Numbered from the stretch's first letter, positions 34,686-43,707 are shown. The stretch is DNA of 64,000 nt from an uncultured Chlorobiota bacterium (GCA_900696645.1 CAADGV010000005.1:1-64000), one strand, 5' to 3'. Notes: generated by a model from the letters alone, not told the origin. Translations and numbers: made by a program.

Positions 34686-34707
34686 GGGCTTCCAGCAATG
34701 GAAGCCC
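34686..34707 (+). terminator. Hairpin between the two pilin genes
   Basis: GGGCTTCCA (34686-34694) pairs perfectly with TGGAAGCCC (34699-34707) around a GCAA loop, followed by GGTTGTTT. It lies 15 bases after the pilin-1 stop and works as an intrinsic terminator or an mRNA-stabilising 3' end. It would make pilin-1 transcripts far more abundant than those of the downstream machine genes. Confidence 0.75.
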
Positions 34708-34802
34708 GGGTTGTTTAATAGACGTAACGTTTCATGCGGGCGTACAGGTGAGTTCACACTGGCCGAAGGCGTTCGATAGTACACGAGTAGAAGAGGCTTG
34801 AA

Positions 34803-35207
34803 ATGGGTTCGCAGCAACTATTACTGATTGTGGTGGGGGTGGTCCTGATCGGGATCATGGTTGCTGTCGGTATGAGCATGTTCAAAGACCAGGCCGCATC
34901 CACGAACCGGGATTCGATTTCCAATGACTTGGCGAACTTCGCAGTGCGGGCACAGAAGTTCTATCGCAAGCCGTTGGTGTTGGGCGGCGGCTCGTATTCG
35001 TTCAATGGATTGACGTTCAAACACATTACAAAAAATGAAACGAATTCCAACGGTACGTACGTGCTTTCGCCCGATCCTGCAAGCGGCAGCGATCCGTTTG
35101 TAACGCTGACAGGGACAGGATTCAACACCGGCAATGACGGGGCAACGCCCGTTGTCGTTCAGGTTAAGATTTGGCCGGACAGCTTGTTTGTAGAGACTCT
35201 AAATTAG
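34803..35207 (+). CDS. Pilin-like protein, paralogue of pilin-1 (pilin-2)
   Basis: This 134-residue protein starts MGSQQLLLIVVGVVLIGIMV. It shares with pilin-1 the two-residue leader, the hydrophobic helix without Glu5, the segment TNRDSISNDLANFAVRAQKF and the turn VLGGGSYSFNGLTF, as well as a WPDSLFVETLN ending against FPDSTYVSQAN. The middle loop differs (HITKNETNSNGTYVLSPDPA). It may be a minor or tip pilin of the same fibre. GAAGAGGCTTG lies before the ATG. The ~200 bases after it (35208-35408) contain no gene and only weak hairpins. Confidence 0.8.
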   Translation: MGSQQLLLIVVGVVLIGIMVAVGMSMFKDQAASTNRDSISNDLANFAVRAQKFYRKPLVLGGGSYSFNGLTFKHITKNETNSNGTYVLSPDPASGSDPFVTLTGTGFNTGNDGATPVVVQVKIWPDSLFVETLN

Positions 35208-35408
35208 GTGTGCAGACTGTGTTTGTGCGGTCTGGCTGGCAAGAAAAAAGAAATGCAGGGCGCGCCAAAAGCGCAGAGTAAAGTAGGCAGCTCTCTCCGT
35301 ATTCCGGTTGTGTTTTGCTATGTGGGGGACTTAGTAAGACTTGCAACGGAAACGACGGGAGAGCTTGCCTTTGAACGTATGAACAAACCTGAGTGAATGA
35401 GAGATACA

Positions 35409-36788
35409 ATGCCTGAATTCAGAATAGAAGGTGTCACCGCAGACGGCAAGCCGCTTCAGGGGGTTTTCGAAGCAGACTCGCTCAAAGCCGCAAAACAGAA
35501 GGCCGCGGTCATGGCCTCGCAGCGCAAGTTTAAGCTGCTGAATGTGGTTCCGCGCGCAACATGGGTCTACCGTGTTCAACGCGGAACGGAGAAGCCCGTC
35601 TCGGGAGAACAAAAAGCCTTCACAAAAGGAGAAGTAGAAGAAGCCCTGCAAAAAATGGGGTACCGCGTCATTCGAGTTCAGAAACGCTTGTTCGACTTCA
35701 GGCCAAAGCCCCCGTCAACGGAAATTGTGACATTCGTGCGCGTCAGCGCCGACCTTATCAGGCAGAAGCTTCCCTTCAATGAAATCATGCAACTGCTTGT
35801 CAACGATATCCAAAACAAAACGCTGCGCGAAACGCTGAAGGATATCAATGCCGAACTGAAGCAGGGGAAAGACAGCGAGCGGGCGTTCGTCAAGCACGAA
35901 GCCGTTCTTGGCCGTTTCACGGCGCACATGCTCGGTCTTGCCTCAAAAAGCGGCAACATGGCCGATATTTATGAGAGTACGGCAAAATTTCTCGAACGTC
36001 AGGCCGAGTTCAAGAAAAATCTCAAAAGCGCGCTCATCATGCCGGTTGTTACGCTGGTGGTTCTTTTTGGCGCAGTGGTGTATTACGTCGGATACATCTT
36101 TCCGGCAACAGCAGGGTTGTTCCGGAAATTCGGCATTGAACTGCCTCCCATGACTGCCGCGACGATGGCAATGAGTGACTTCCTGGTGGAGAACATGGGC
36201 CTCATCGCGCTCGGGACGCTGATACCGGGCGTTGTCGCAGTGAAATATTTCTCGACCGAGAAGGGGAGATTCATCCTCGATAAGTATATCTGGAGAGTGC
36301 CCATTATCGGTTCGCTGATGCACAAGAGCAGCATCGAGATATTCTGCCGCGTGTTCTACGCGTTGTACAGCGGGGCAGGCGAGAACATCGAGGTAATTCG
36401 CATGGCCGCGGAAGCATGCGGCAACAAGTTTATGGAACATCAGATCAAAACCGTTGCTCTGCCGATGATGACACAGAAGGGAGCTGGTATTATGGAAGCG
36501 TTTGAGGCGAGCGGAGTGTTCACCAAAACTGCGCTTTCCCGGTTCCATTCGGGTGCAGAGACCGGTACCGTGAAACATACAGCGTTGCAGTTGGCGGAGT
36601 ACTATGAGAAAGAGACGTCGTACAAAATGCGGAATGCCATCGACTACATCCAGGTCATCATCTCGATGATCATCATGGTCGTTCTTACGGCACTGACAAT
36701 CGTCTCGTCCGAAACGGCAACGGTGCGCCCGAAGAACCCGGCATTGGGCGTAGTAGTACAGCACTGTTCAGAACACGGCAGGACGTGA
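35409..36788 (+). CDS. pilC: Type IV pilus inner-membrane platform protein PilC/GspF
   Basis: This ~459-residue platform protein has a cytoplasmic N-terminal region (MPEFRIEGVTADGKPLQGVF ... FTKGEVEEALQKMGYRVIRV) and two T2SSF domains. The first is at about 105-225 (RVSADLIRQKLPFNEIMQLL ... ALIMPVVTLVVLFGAVVYYV), the second at about 300-435 (EIFCRVFYALYSGAGENIEV, FHSGAETGTVKHTALQLAEY). The N-terminal part is longer than usual. The C terminus runs on as TATVRPKNPALGVVVQHCSE, about 20 residues past the last helix. It couples the PilB/PilT motors to pilin insertion. The start at 35409 is chosen over 35397 on similarity to family N termini. PilB-2 begins 35 bases downstream. Confidence 0.9.
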   Translation: MPEFRIEGVTADGKPLQGVFEADSLKAAKQKAAVMASQRKFKLLNVVPRATWVYRVQRGTEKPVSGEQKAFTKGEVEEALQKMGYRVIRVQKRLFDFRPKPPSTEIVTFVRVSADLIRQKLPFNEIMQLLVNDIQNKTLRETLKDINAELKQGKDSERAFVKHEAVLGRFTAHMLGLASKSGNMADIYESTAKFLERQAEFKKNLKSALIMPVVTLVVLFGAVVYYVGYIFPATAGLFRKFGIELPPMTAATMAMSDFLVENMGLIALGTLIPGVVAVKYFSTEKGRFILDKYIWRVPIIGSLMHKSSIEIFCRVFYALYSGAGENIEVIRMAAEACGNKFMEHQIKTVALPMMTQKGAGIMEAFEASGVFTKTALSRFHSGAETGTVKHTALQLAEYYEKETSYKMRNAIDYIQVIISMIIMVVLTALTIVSSETATVRPKNPALGVVVQHCSEHGRT

Positions 36789-36823
36789 ATCGTTGATTCT
36801 CGATTCCCCATAAGAGAAGAGCA

Positions 36824-38614
36824 ATGGCAACAGTTGATATTACTGACAAGATTGGCTTCACACTTCTAAAGAAAGGCATCATTGACTACGAGACTCTTGA
36901 AAAGTCCCTGAAAGTCAAGGAAGCCGAGAGCAAGCGGAACCGGAGAAATCTGGGTCAGATTCTTGTCAATGAATTCAACGTTGAACACGATTCGGTATTC
37001 AAGGAGGTAGCCGACCTTTATGCATTCAGGGAAATCTCTCTTGAAGACGAACTGCTCGACAAGCCAAGAATCGAGTTCATCCGAAAGCTCATCGAATCGC
37101 TGCCCGAATCTGCACGAACAATGCTGCTTGAAGCAAAGATGCTGCCTCTCAAGTACGATGAACGCCAGACAGACAAGCTGATTATCCTCGCTGCCGATCC
37201 TACGGACAGGCGCATTCCGCTAATCTCACGAAACTTCAACGCGAAGAAATACGAAGTGGCGTATTGCCGCCTCGGCGCGCTTGAAAAATTGATGGAACAA
37301 GTTGTTCCGGTTGAGAATCAGTTTCTGCGTCTCTTGGAAACCAGTGCCGATGCTGGCATTGATGTCAAGGAAGACGAAGGTGCCGTTGACGAGGAAGCAC
37401 TTGAAGCGGAAATCAGCAAAAGCGCTCTTGTCAATCTCGTCGAAGGAGCCCTGGTCGAGGCGGTGCGACAGGGTGTAAGCGACATTCATATTGTTCCGAA
37501 AGGCGGGAACCGTACGGAGTTCTGGTTCCGCGTGGACGGCAACCTGCAATTGTGGCACGCCCAGGAGAGCACGTTGCCCGAAGCGATAGCGGCAGTTGTG
37601 AAGGATCGTTCAAAGAATGTTGACCGGTTCGAACGCGAAGCGTCGCAGGACGGTTTCATCCAGCGGTCAATCGATGATCACATGATCCGCTTCCGCGTTT
37701 CCATTATGCCGATGGTGGGTACAGAGTTCAAGCACAAGTACGAGAGCATCGTTATTCGTGTTCTCGATGATCGGAAGGTGATCACCGATCTGAACAAGCT
37801 CGGCCTTCAGGGGCCGACAATGGATTTCTTCCAAAGGGCAATCAACAAGCCGCAAGGCATCGTCATCCTTACCGGCCCGACCGGAAGCGGAAAAAGCACG
37901 ACGCTGGTTGCCGCTCTCCACGCAGTAATCGACCCGACAGTCAACGTTCTCACCGTCGAAGAGCCGGTGGAGTACATCATTCGCGGAGCCCGGCAATTGA
38001 AGATCGGGCCCAAGATGAATTTTGATAACGCAATCCGCGGCATACTGCGTCATGATCCTGATATCGTGCTTGTCGGCGAGATGCGAGACAAAACGACTGC
38101 CGAAATTGCCATCAAGCTGGCGAATACAGGGCACCTGACATTCTCAACACTGCACACGAACGATGCCCCCAGCGCCGTTTCACGATTGTATAAAATGGGG
38201 ATTGAGCCGTTCCTCATTGCCTACGCAATCAACGTTATTGTTGCACAGCGCCTGATACGAACCCTCTGCAAATTCTGCAAACGTCCGATTCTGCCCGATG
38301 AATTGGACCGCGAGGTATATATGAAATTCGGTTTCACGGAAGAGGAACTCGACAACAATGTAATTTTTGAGGCCGTAGGCTGCGAGAAATGCAACGGCGG
38401 CTACAAGGGCAGGGCGGCAATTCATGAAGCACTGTATTTCACAAAAACCATTCGCAATATCATTGTGAAGTCGGGTACGGAAGTTGACGAAGAACAGATA
38501 CGTACGCAGGCTATCAAAGACGGAATGTGGACATTGCGGAAGTCCGGTATCGAACGAATAAAGAGCGGCGTGTGTACGCTTGAAGAAATTGCTGCAGTAA
38601 CAACTGATGATTAA
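36824..38614 (+). CDS. Type IV pilus assembly ATPase PilB (second copy)
   Basis: This 596-residue protein has the same domain order as the first PilB. An MshEN-like N-terminal region (LGQILVNEFNVEHDSVFKEV) precedes the ATPase with Walker A GPTGSGKSTTLVAALHA, TVEEPVEYII, DIVLVGEMRDKTTAEIAIKL, STLHTNDAPSAVSR and a C4 zinc site CKFCKRPIL ... CEKCNGG. It is clearly a paralogue of the gene at 32207, with matching flanking motifs, but with GEMRD instead of GEIRD and an acidic insert (DVKEDEGAVDEEALEAEISK). Two extension motors in one locus may work as a heteromer, serve different pilins or act under different conditions (inference). Confidence 0.9.
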   Translation: MATVDITDKIGFTLLKKGIIDYETLEKSLKVKEAESKRNRRNLGQILVNEFNVEHDSVFKEVADLYAFREISLEDELLDKPRIEFIRKLIESLPESARTMLLEAKMLPLKYDERQTDKLIILAADPTDRRIPLISRNFNAKKYEVAYCRLGALEKLMEQVVPVENQFLRLLETSADAGIDVKEDEGAVDEEALEAEISKSALVNLVEGALVEAVRQGVSDIHIVPKGGNRTEFWFRVDGNLQLWHAQESTLPEAIAAVVKDRSKNVDRFEREASQDGFIQRSIDDHMIRFRVSIMPMVGTEFKHKYESIVIRVLDDRKVITDLNKLGLQGPTMDFFQRAINKPQGIVILTGPTGSGKSTTLVAALHAVIDPTVNVLTVEEPVEYIIRGARQLKIGPKMNFDNAIRGILRHDPDIVLVGEMRDKTTAEIAIKLANTGHLTFSTLHTNDAPSAVSRLYKMGIEPFLIAYAINVIVAQRLIRTLCKFCKRPILPDELDREVYMKFGFTEEELDNNVIFEAVGCEKCNGGYKGRAAIHEALYFTKTIRNIIVKSGTEVDEEQIRTQAIKDGMWTLRKSGIERIKSGVCTLEEIAAVTTDD

Positions 38615-38641
38615 TCCGCCGACTATATATGCAAAACAGCT

Positions 38642-39874
38642 ATGATTGATGTTGCCATACATACGCTGCGAGAACTCGCTTCCACAATTCCTCCGACGGC
38701 GCCGGGTGTTGAGCGCCAGATGATTATCGGTGATCTTGCAAGCAAAGCCTCGCCTGCCGAACGAACAGCAATGCGCAAGCTCATGGATGCGGTTCTTCTT
38801 CGTATGCAGAAACTCAACGCGTCCGACATCGATATCGGCGGATTGGGCACAACAGGTTACATCTGGTACCGAATTTACGGTGATAAAAAGCCGGACAGGG
38901 AACTTCCTGTCTTCACGCCGGATGAAGCAAGCCTGCTGATTCAGTCCATACTCATCGAGCGGCAACGGCTGTTTCTGTACGAAAACCGCAATCTTGATTT
39001 TTCGTACACGGTGATGCAGGACGATTCCATGTTCCGGTTTCGTGCCGATGCCTATTTCGATTTGGATCAGCTTGCGCTGAACATGCGAGCGATCAATGCA
39101 ACCGTCCGCCCGTACAAGAACCTCGATTTCCACCCGAATGTTACCAAGGCTTTGAGTCTTGCCCATTCGTCGCACGGCCTTACGCTTGTTACGGGCATTA
39201 CAGGATCCGGTAAAAGCTCAACCCTCGATAGTATCATTGACGCGAACAATCACTCGGTTGACGCGCATATCGTCATCATCTCGTCACCGATTGAGTACGT
39301 ACACAAGCCCGACCGGTGCATCGTTCGCCACCGTGAAGTGGGGCGCGATGTGCTTTCGTTCAAGGAGGGAGCAATACAAGCGTTACGTCAGGATCCCGAC
39401 ATCATCGTCATCGGTGAAATGCGCGATCCCGACACGATATTTACTGCTCTGGAAATCACCGATAGCGGGCACAAGGTGTTCTCGACATTGCATACTGCAT
39501 CCGCGATTGAAACGATTGACCGCGTCATCGGTGAAGTGCCGCCGATTGAGCAAGAACGAGTCCGCCTCCGATTGGCAGATACGCTGAGTTGCGTACTTTC
39601 CCAGAAGCTCGTGCCGACATTGGATGGCAAGCTCACATTGGCCAAGGAAATCATGCTCATGATACCTTCCGTGCGGGCAGCCATCAAAAACAATAACACC
39701 GGGGAGATCTATCAAATGATGGCCGAATCGGCAGATATCGGCATGATAACTTTGGAACAGGATTTGAAGCGATTGTATCTGCAGAGGAGAATTTCTCTCG
39801 AGACTGCGATGGTTAATGCGAATAACAAACGGCGATTGCAACAAATCCTCAATGCGAATGCAATCGGCGATTGA
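38642..39874 (+). CDS. pilT: PilT-type pilus retraction ATPase
   Basis: This 410-residue motor lacks the cysteine zinc site of PilB and has the PilT order. The N-terminal PAS-like region is LMDAVLLRMQKLNASDIDIG. Walker A is GITGSGKSSTLDSII, the Asp box IISSPIEYVH, Walker B DIIVIGEMRDPDTIFTALEI and the His box KVFSTLHTASAIETIDRVIG. RLRLADTLSCVLSQKLVP resembles the AIRNLIRE-region helix of PilT, in a variant form. PilT drives pilin depolymerisation and retraction. It follows PilB-2 by 27 bases. Confidence 0.88.
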   Translation: MIDVAIHTLRELASTIPPTAPGVERQMIIGDLASKASPAERTAMRKLMDAVLLRMQKLNASDIDIGGLGTTGYIWYRIYGDKKPDRELPVFTPDEASLLIQSILIERQRLFLYENRNLDFSYTVMQDDSMFRFRADAYFDLDQLALNMRAINATVRPYKNLDFHPNVTKALSLAHSSHGLTLVTGITGSGKSSTLDSIIDANNHSVDAHIVIISSPIEYVHKPDRCIVRHREVGRDVLSFKEGAIQALRQDPDIIVIGEMRDPDTIFTALEITDSGHKVFSTLHTASAIETIDRVIGEVPPIEQERVRLRLADTLSCVLSQKLVPTLDGKLTLAKEIMLMIPSVRAAIKNNNTGEIYQMMAESADIGMITLEQDLKRLYLQRRISLETAMVNANNKRRLQQILNANAIGD

Positions 39875-39940
39875 AACAAGCGGGAGTTCTGGCCATATGA
39901 GTAATAATAGTCACCACCGAATAACAAGGGAAGAGTCGCT

Positions 39941-41500
39941 ATGGCTATGTTAGGCGGCAAGTCAATGATAGGCCTGTTTGTTGATGGCCTCGACATCAAG
40001 CTTGCCCGTGTTACGCAAAAACGGGGCAAGGTGGTTGTTCAAGAGTTGCGTTCGGCAACGCTCATCTCCAAGTTGGAAGAACGGAAAACGGCGGAAGCGA
40101 CAATGAGTCAGTCGGCCGATGACCGCGATCCATTCCGGCTTCCCGAACTTGATTCGACCGAGCAGGCTGCCATTACCGGCGGCGAAGACAACAACGCCAT
40201 TCTGCTGGGATTGCTCTCTCAATACAAGCCAAAAAGCTACTCGCTTGCCTACGGAATCTCAGAGCCATCCATTTACTATCATGCGTTAGACAGCAACTTC
40301 GGCCTCAAGGGGAAAAACCTGAAGCTGCGGATTATCGATGAGTTGAAGAATGTTCGAACATTCCAGCCAACTCCCGATGCTGTAGATGCTATTCCGACGG
40401 AAGACGGAAACTTGTTGTGTGTTGTACGCGAAGATGGTCTCTCGCTTATCAATCATCTCGATAGCATTAAAGGATTCCTGGGGAACAGGGTGCCGAACAT
40501 TGCCGGCATTGATAGTTCAGACATAGCTCTCATGAACATGGTGAGATCGAACTATGATCTTCAGCCTGATGAGGTGTCGGTTATTATCTATGTCGGCGCC
40601 GAGTTCACGCGCCTGATTTTCATGCACGGGCCGAACTTCTACCAGTTTGCGCCTATTCTCAGCGAAGGGTACGACTCGTCGAACCTGCCCAACACTGTGT
40701 ACAGCAGGTTATTGCTTGAGCAAGATAACTTGAACATTCAGCGTGTCAGCAAGATTATTCTTGCGGGTGAAAGTCGACGAATAGAGTTCAAGGAATTCCT
40801 GCATCAAATGCTTCCCGACCAGGAAGTTGACTATCTGTTGACCCCGAATCTTGATGTCAGCCAGCTGCCGCCCGACCAGCAGGAAGCAGTGTCCGAGTAC
40901 GCTGTTGCCATTGGCGTTGCGTGGAAATTTCTTGATAGCTCGAACAAAGCATTCTACCGTACAAACTTGCTTCCGGACTCGGTACGCGAGGGGCAGCGTG
41001 TTTTCAAACTTTCATGGCACGGCTATCTGTTGCTTGCCGCCATTTTCGGATCCACACTCTTCTTCACAACACAAATTCAGCAGAAACGTCAGGAAATCAA
41101 CGAACTCAAATCTCTCCTTGACGTCAAGTCGGCCCAGATCAGCGAGAACACAACCTTGATGAACTCGATCAGCAGTTTGCGCGACCAGCTTGGAAAGTAC
41201 AACGCATCGATGGCATTGTATGATTCATTGGTGCCGGGGGCGGATAAATTCAGCAAAGCGTTCTCGCATTTGAGTCACGGCGTTGAGGACCTGAATTCGA
41301 TCTGGCTGAACGAGTTTATTGTGCCGGAAAGCGGTGAGGTAACGCTCAACGGCTTTGCCGTGAACCGATCACGCATCCCGCGTCTTTCCGCCATGTTCGA
41401 ACAGGCATTGCTGAAAGAGGTTTCAACCGAGGAAATCAGAGGTGAAACGGTGTACCGCTACAAAATAGAAGTTCCGTCCATCATGAACACGAAACAATAG
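39941..41500 (+). CDS. PilM-PilN fusion protein of the pilus alignment complex
   Basis: In this 519-residue protein, residues 1-~350 form an actin-like ATPase of PilM type: MIGLFVDGLDIKLARVTQKR, ...PNIAGIDSSDIALMNMV, VSVIIYVGAEFTRLIFMHG and VSKIILAGESRRIEFKEFL. A transmembrane helix follows at about 362-380 (LLLAAIFGSTLFFTTQ). A coiled coil comes next (QQKRQEINELKSLLDVKSAQ...) and a PilN-like periplasmic domain (IWLNEFIVPESGEVTLNGFA). In most bacteria PilM and PilN are separate and PilM binds the PilN N-terminal tail. Here the contact is covalent, as in GspL of type II secretion. AGGGAAGAG lies before the ATG. Confidence 0.85.
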   Translation: MAMLGGKSMIGLFVDGLDIKLARVTQKRGKVVVQELRSATLISKLEERKTAEATMSQSADDRDPFRLPELDSTEQAAITGGEDNNAILLGLLSQYKPKSYSLAYGISEPSIYYHALDSNFGLKGKNLKLRIIDELKNVRTFQPTPDAVDAIPTEDGNLLCVVREDGLSLINHLDSIKGFLGNRVPNIAGIDSSDIALMNMVRSNYDLQPDEVSVIIYVGAEFTRLIFMHGPNFYQFAPILSEGYDSSNLPNTVYSRLLLEQDNLNIQRVSKIILAGESRRIEFKEFLHQMLPDQEVDYLLTPNLDVSQLPPDQQEAVSEYAVAIGVAWKFLDSSNKAFYRTNLLPDSVREGQRVFKLSWHGYLLLAAIFGSTLFFTTQIQQKRQEINELKSLLDVKSAQISENTTLMNSISSLRDQLGKYNASMALYDSLVPGADKFSKAFSHLSHGVEDLNSIWLNEFIVPESGEVTLNGFAVNRSRIPRLSAMFEQALLKEVSTEEIRGETVYRYKIEVPSIMNTKQ

Positions 41501-41522
41501 GAGACGGAGAAAGGAGCAAGAC

Positions 41523-42449
41523 GTGTCATACAAGGTCCGAAATAGCATTGTGCTTGGCGTATTACTGTTGCTCATCATGGGCGTTGGTACATTCGTGCGG
41601 GCGTATCACCTTCCCAAGGAGTCGAAAGCCTTGGCGGCTGAAATCGAGAAGATCGAAGAGGAATTGAGCAACACTCCGGGGCTCATCAATGAATACAACG
41701 AACTCAGCGCAACAGTGGAGGATACGAAGGCTCGATGGGAAAGCCGAAGCAAGGAAATTCCTCCGGAAGACATTACCGGCAAGACATACGAATATTTCAG
41801 TACTCTCATCGAACGAAGCGGCGGCCTGAAATTGAACATGATATACCAGGGCCCGCAAATGAAAGACAACTATGGTTTTAACGTGTACAACTTGCGCGGC
41901 GAAGGTCCGTACTCGAATCTCTACAAATTCCTCTGGCATATCGAAAACGGACGCAAGCTGTTCAAGATCAACACGCTGAATATGAAGGGACTCGAAATTG
42001 CGGAGAATGAAAAAACAGCAGGCGATATTCTGGTGACCTTTGAAATGACGGTACACGCATTTTACGCTGCCATTCCGGAATTGGCCAAGCCGAGTTCCGG
42101 ACGCGAGGATACGCCTCCGTACTTGTCGCAAGATCCGTTCCTGCCTGTGATTACCGCCCTCTTGCCTCCGAACAAGACGAATCTTGTGGAGATTGAGCGT
42201 TCGGATTTGAAGGCCGTCATTCCGGGCAAGGCGTTTGTCTTTGATCAGAACAACAACTTCAGAACCTTACAGTGGGGAGATGAAGTATATCTCGGCTATG
42301 TAACAAAGCTACTGCCGGAAGAAGGCAAGATCGAATGTACCCTGAACAAGGGGGGCATTATCGAAAAAGTGGAATTGAAAATACGATATGCTGCGGGACA
42401 ACAGGCAGCGTTGGGTCAACAACCCGATTTATTGAACAAAAAGCCTTGA
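41523..42449 (+). CDS. PilO-PilP fusion protein of the pilus alignment complex
   Basis: This 308-residue protein has a GTG start (AAAGGAGCAAGAC just upstream) and one N-terminal membrane helix (SIVLGVLLLLIMGVGTFV). A coiled coil (ESKALAAEIEKIEEELSNTP) and a PilO-type ferredoxin-like domain follow (TYEYFSTLIERSGGLKLNMI...YSNLYKFLWHIENGRKLFKI). The final ~100 residues resemble PilP: a proline-rich linker (QDPFLPVITALLPPNKTNLV) and a beta domain (AVIPGKAFVFDQNNNFRTLQ, VYLGYVTKLLPEEGKIECTL). PilO pairs with PilN and PilP binds the secretin; the fusion would link the inner platform straight to PilQ, encoded 8 bases downstream. Confidence 0.8.
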   Translation: MSYKVRNSIVLGVLLLLIMGVGTFVRAYHLPKESKALAAEIEKIEEELSNTPGLINEYNELSATVEDTKARWESRSKEIPPEDITGKTYEYFSTLIERSGGLKLNMIYQGPQMKDNYGFNVYNLRGEGPYSNLYKFLWHIENGRKLFKINTLNMKGLEIAENEKTAGDILVTFEMTVHAFYAAIPELAKPSSGREDTPPYLSQDPFLPVITALLPPNKTNLVEIERSDLKAVIPGKAFVFDQNNNFRTLQWGDEVYLGYVTKLLPEEGKIECTLNKGGIIEKVELKIRYAAGQQAALGQQPDLLNKKP

Positions 42450-42456
42450 GGGGAGC

Positions 42457-43704
42457 ATGAAAACACCTACCGTCATAATCGCAATTGCGCTGTTCGTTGC
42501 TTGCATCGTGCCTGCATCGGCCCAGCCTCTGAATCCCGTAGAACGCCGGGCGCTGAAAGAGTATATATCGCCCGATGAATTGGTGTCGATAGCACCAACC
42601 GCTTCGCTCGACAAGGCGTTCAGTGCCATCAGCGAAGTGAGCAAGAAATTTACTGGAAAGATCATTATCGATCCCGAACGCCGCAACGATCCGGTTGGCG
42701 TGGATATTACAGGAATGCAGTGGAGGATCGCCCTTGAAACGATTTGCCGCAAGAACAATCTGTGGTACGACGAATACACGAGCTATTTCCAGATTGTTTC
42801 GTTGGGCAACGGCGAAGGAAAAGGGCGGGATGGTATGGCCGGAACAATGATGCCGGTCAGCGCGGAAATGCAGAAAGAGATCGCGACCATCAAAAGCCGG
42901 GAAATCAAAATCTCCGCGGTGTTCTTTGAAGTGTCTCTGACGAAACTCGAAGAAGTTGGTGTCAACTGGAGTTTCATGAAGAGCAACAAGGATGTCTCGG
43001 TCAACTCACAGTTCAAGGCGGCGGACAATGTGTCGTCTGATTTGTTCAAAATGGACGTGACCCCGAAAATTTCGTTTGCCAGCATCAATACCGTGGCAAA
43101 AATATTTTCGGCATACGACCTGGGGGAAATTCTCTCCGGTCCGCAGCTGATTGTCCGTTCGGGCGAAAAGGGAAGAATTCAGGTCGGGCAGGATTTCTCG
43201 ATCAAGGAACGTGATTTTTCGGGAAACCTCCTCGACAAGTTTTACAGTACAGGTACCATTATCGATGTGCGTCCGCAAGTAATTTCGGAATCGGGCGTCA
43301 ACTTCATTCACATCCTCGTCGATGTCGAGCGAAGTTCGTTGGTGCCTTCCCAGGGAAGCACCATCATCAACAAAACAAAGGCGAATACCAACGTTCTTCT
43401 TCTTGATGGTGAAGAAACAATTATCGGCGGCTTGTACAACAATGAAGTGCAGGAAACGCGGCTCGGAATACCTCTGTTGAAAGACCTGCCGTGGTATGTG
43501 TTCGGGTTGCGGTATCTGTTCGGATACAACAAAGACGAAGTACGTAAGAAGGAATTGATTATTCTCCTCAAAGCGGAGCTTGTTCCGACGCTTCAGGAAC
43601 GTGTTGCGCAGAAAGTTCAGGAAGATGGTGTGTATCAGCGATGGCAAGATGGAGTCCAGCGACAGGTTGATCATGTAACAGGTGCAAGGAAGGAGGGACA
43701 ATAG
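42457..43704 (+). CDS. pilQ: Short secretin, PilQ/GspD-like outer-membrane channel
   Basis: This 415-residue protein has a signal peptide (MKTPTVIIAIALFVACIVPA...), a single STN/N0-like domain at about 40-115 (ASLDKAFSAISEVSKKFTGK ... LETICRKNNLWYDEYTSYFQ) and the secretin core at about 145-385. Core motifs are ISAVFFEVSLTKLEEVGVNW, GEILSGPQLIVRSGEKGRIQ, VGQDFSIKERDF, TGTIIDVRPQVI, VLLLDGEETIIGGLYNNEV, GIPLLKDLPWYVFGLRYLFG and LIILLKAELVPT. Typical PilQ proteins are 600-750 residues with AMIN and N1 domains; these are missing. It forms the gated ring through which the pilus or substrate leaves the periplasm. Confidence 0.9.
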   Translation: MKTPTVIIAIALFVACIVPASAQPLNPVERRALKEYISPDELVSIAPTASLDKAFSAISEVSKKFTGKIIIDPERRNDPVGVDITGMQWRIALETICRKNNLWYDEYTSYFQIVSLGNGEGKGRDGMAGTMMPVSAEMQKEIATIKSREIKISAVFFEVSLTKLEEVGVNWSFMKSNKDVSVNSQFKAADNVSSDLFKMDVTPKISFASINTVAKIFSAYDLGEILSGPQLIVRSGEKGRIQVGQDFSIKERDFSGNLLDKFYSTGTIIDVRPQVISESGVNFIHILVDVERSSLVPSQGSTIINKTKANTNVLLLDGEETIIGGLYNNEVQETRLGIPLLKDLPWYVFGLRYLFGYNKDEVRKKELIILLKAELVPTLQERVAQKVQEDGVYQRWQDGVQRQVDHVTGARKEGQ

Positions 43705-43707
43705 ACA

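Noticed and set aside
35208-35408. Small gene between pilin-2 and pilC (62 codons from 35208)
   Set aside because: It begins directly at the pilin-2 stop, has no ribosome site and its sequence (basic, Cys-containing, no domain) looks non-coding.
36720-36788. Frameshift at the end of pilC
   Set aside because: The unusual tail after the last helix is short and the gene otherwise complete. There is no alternative frame that restores a better family ending.
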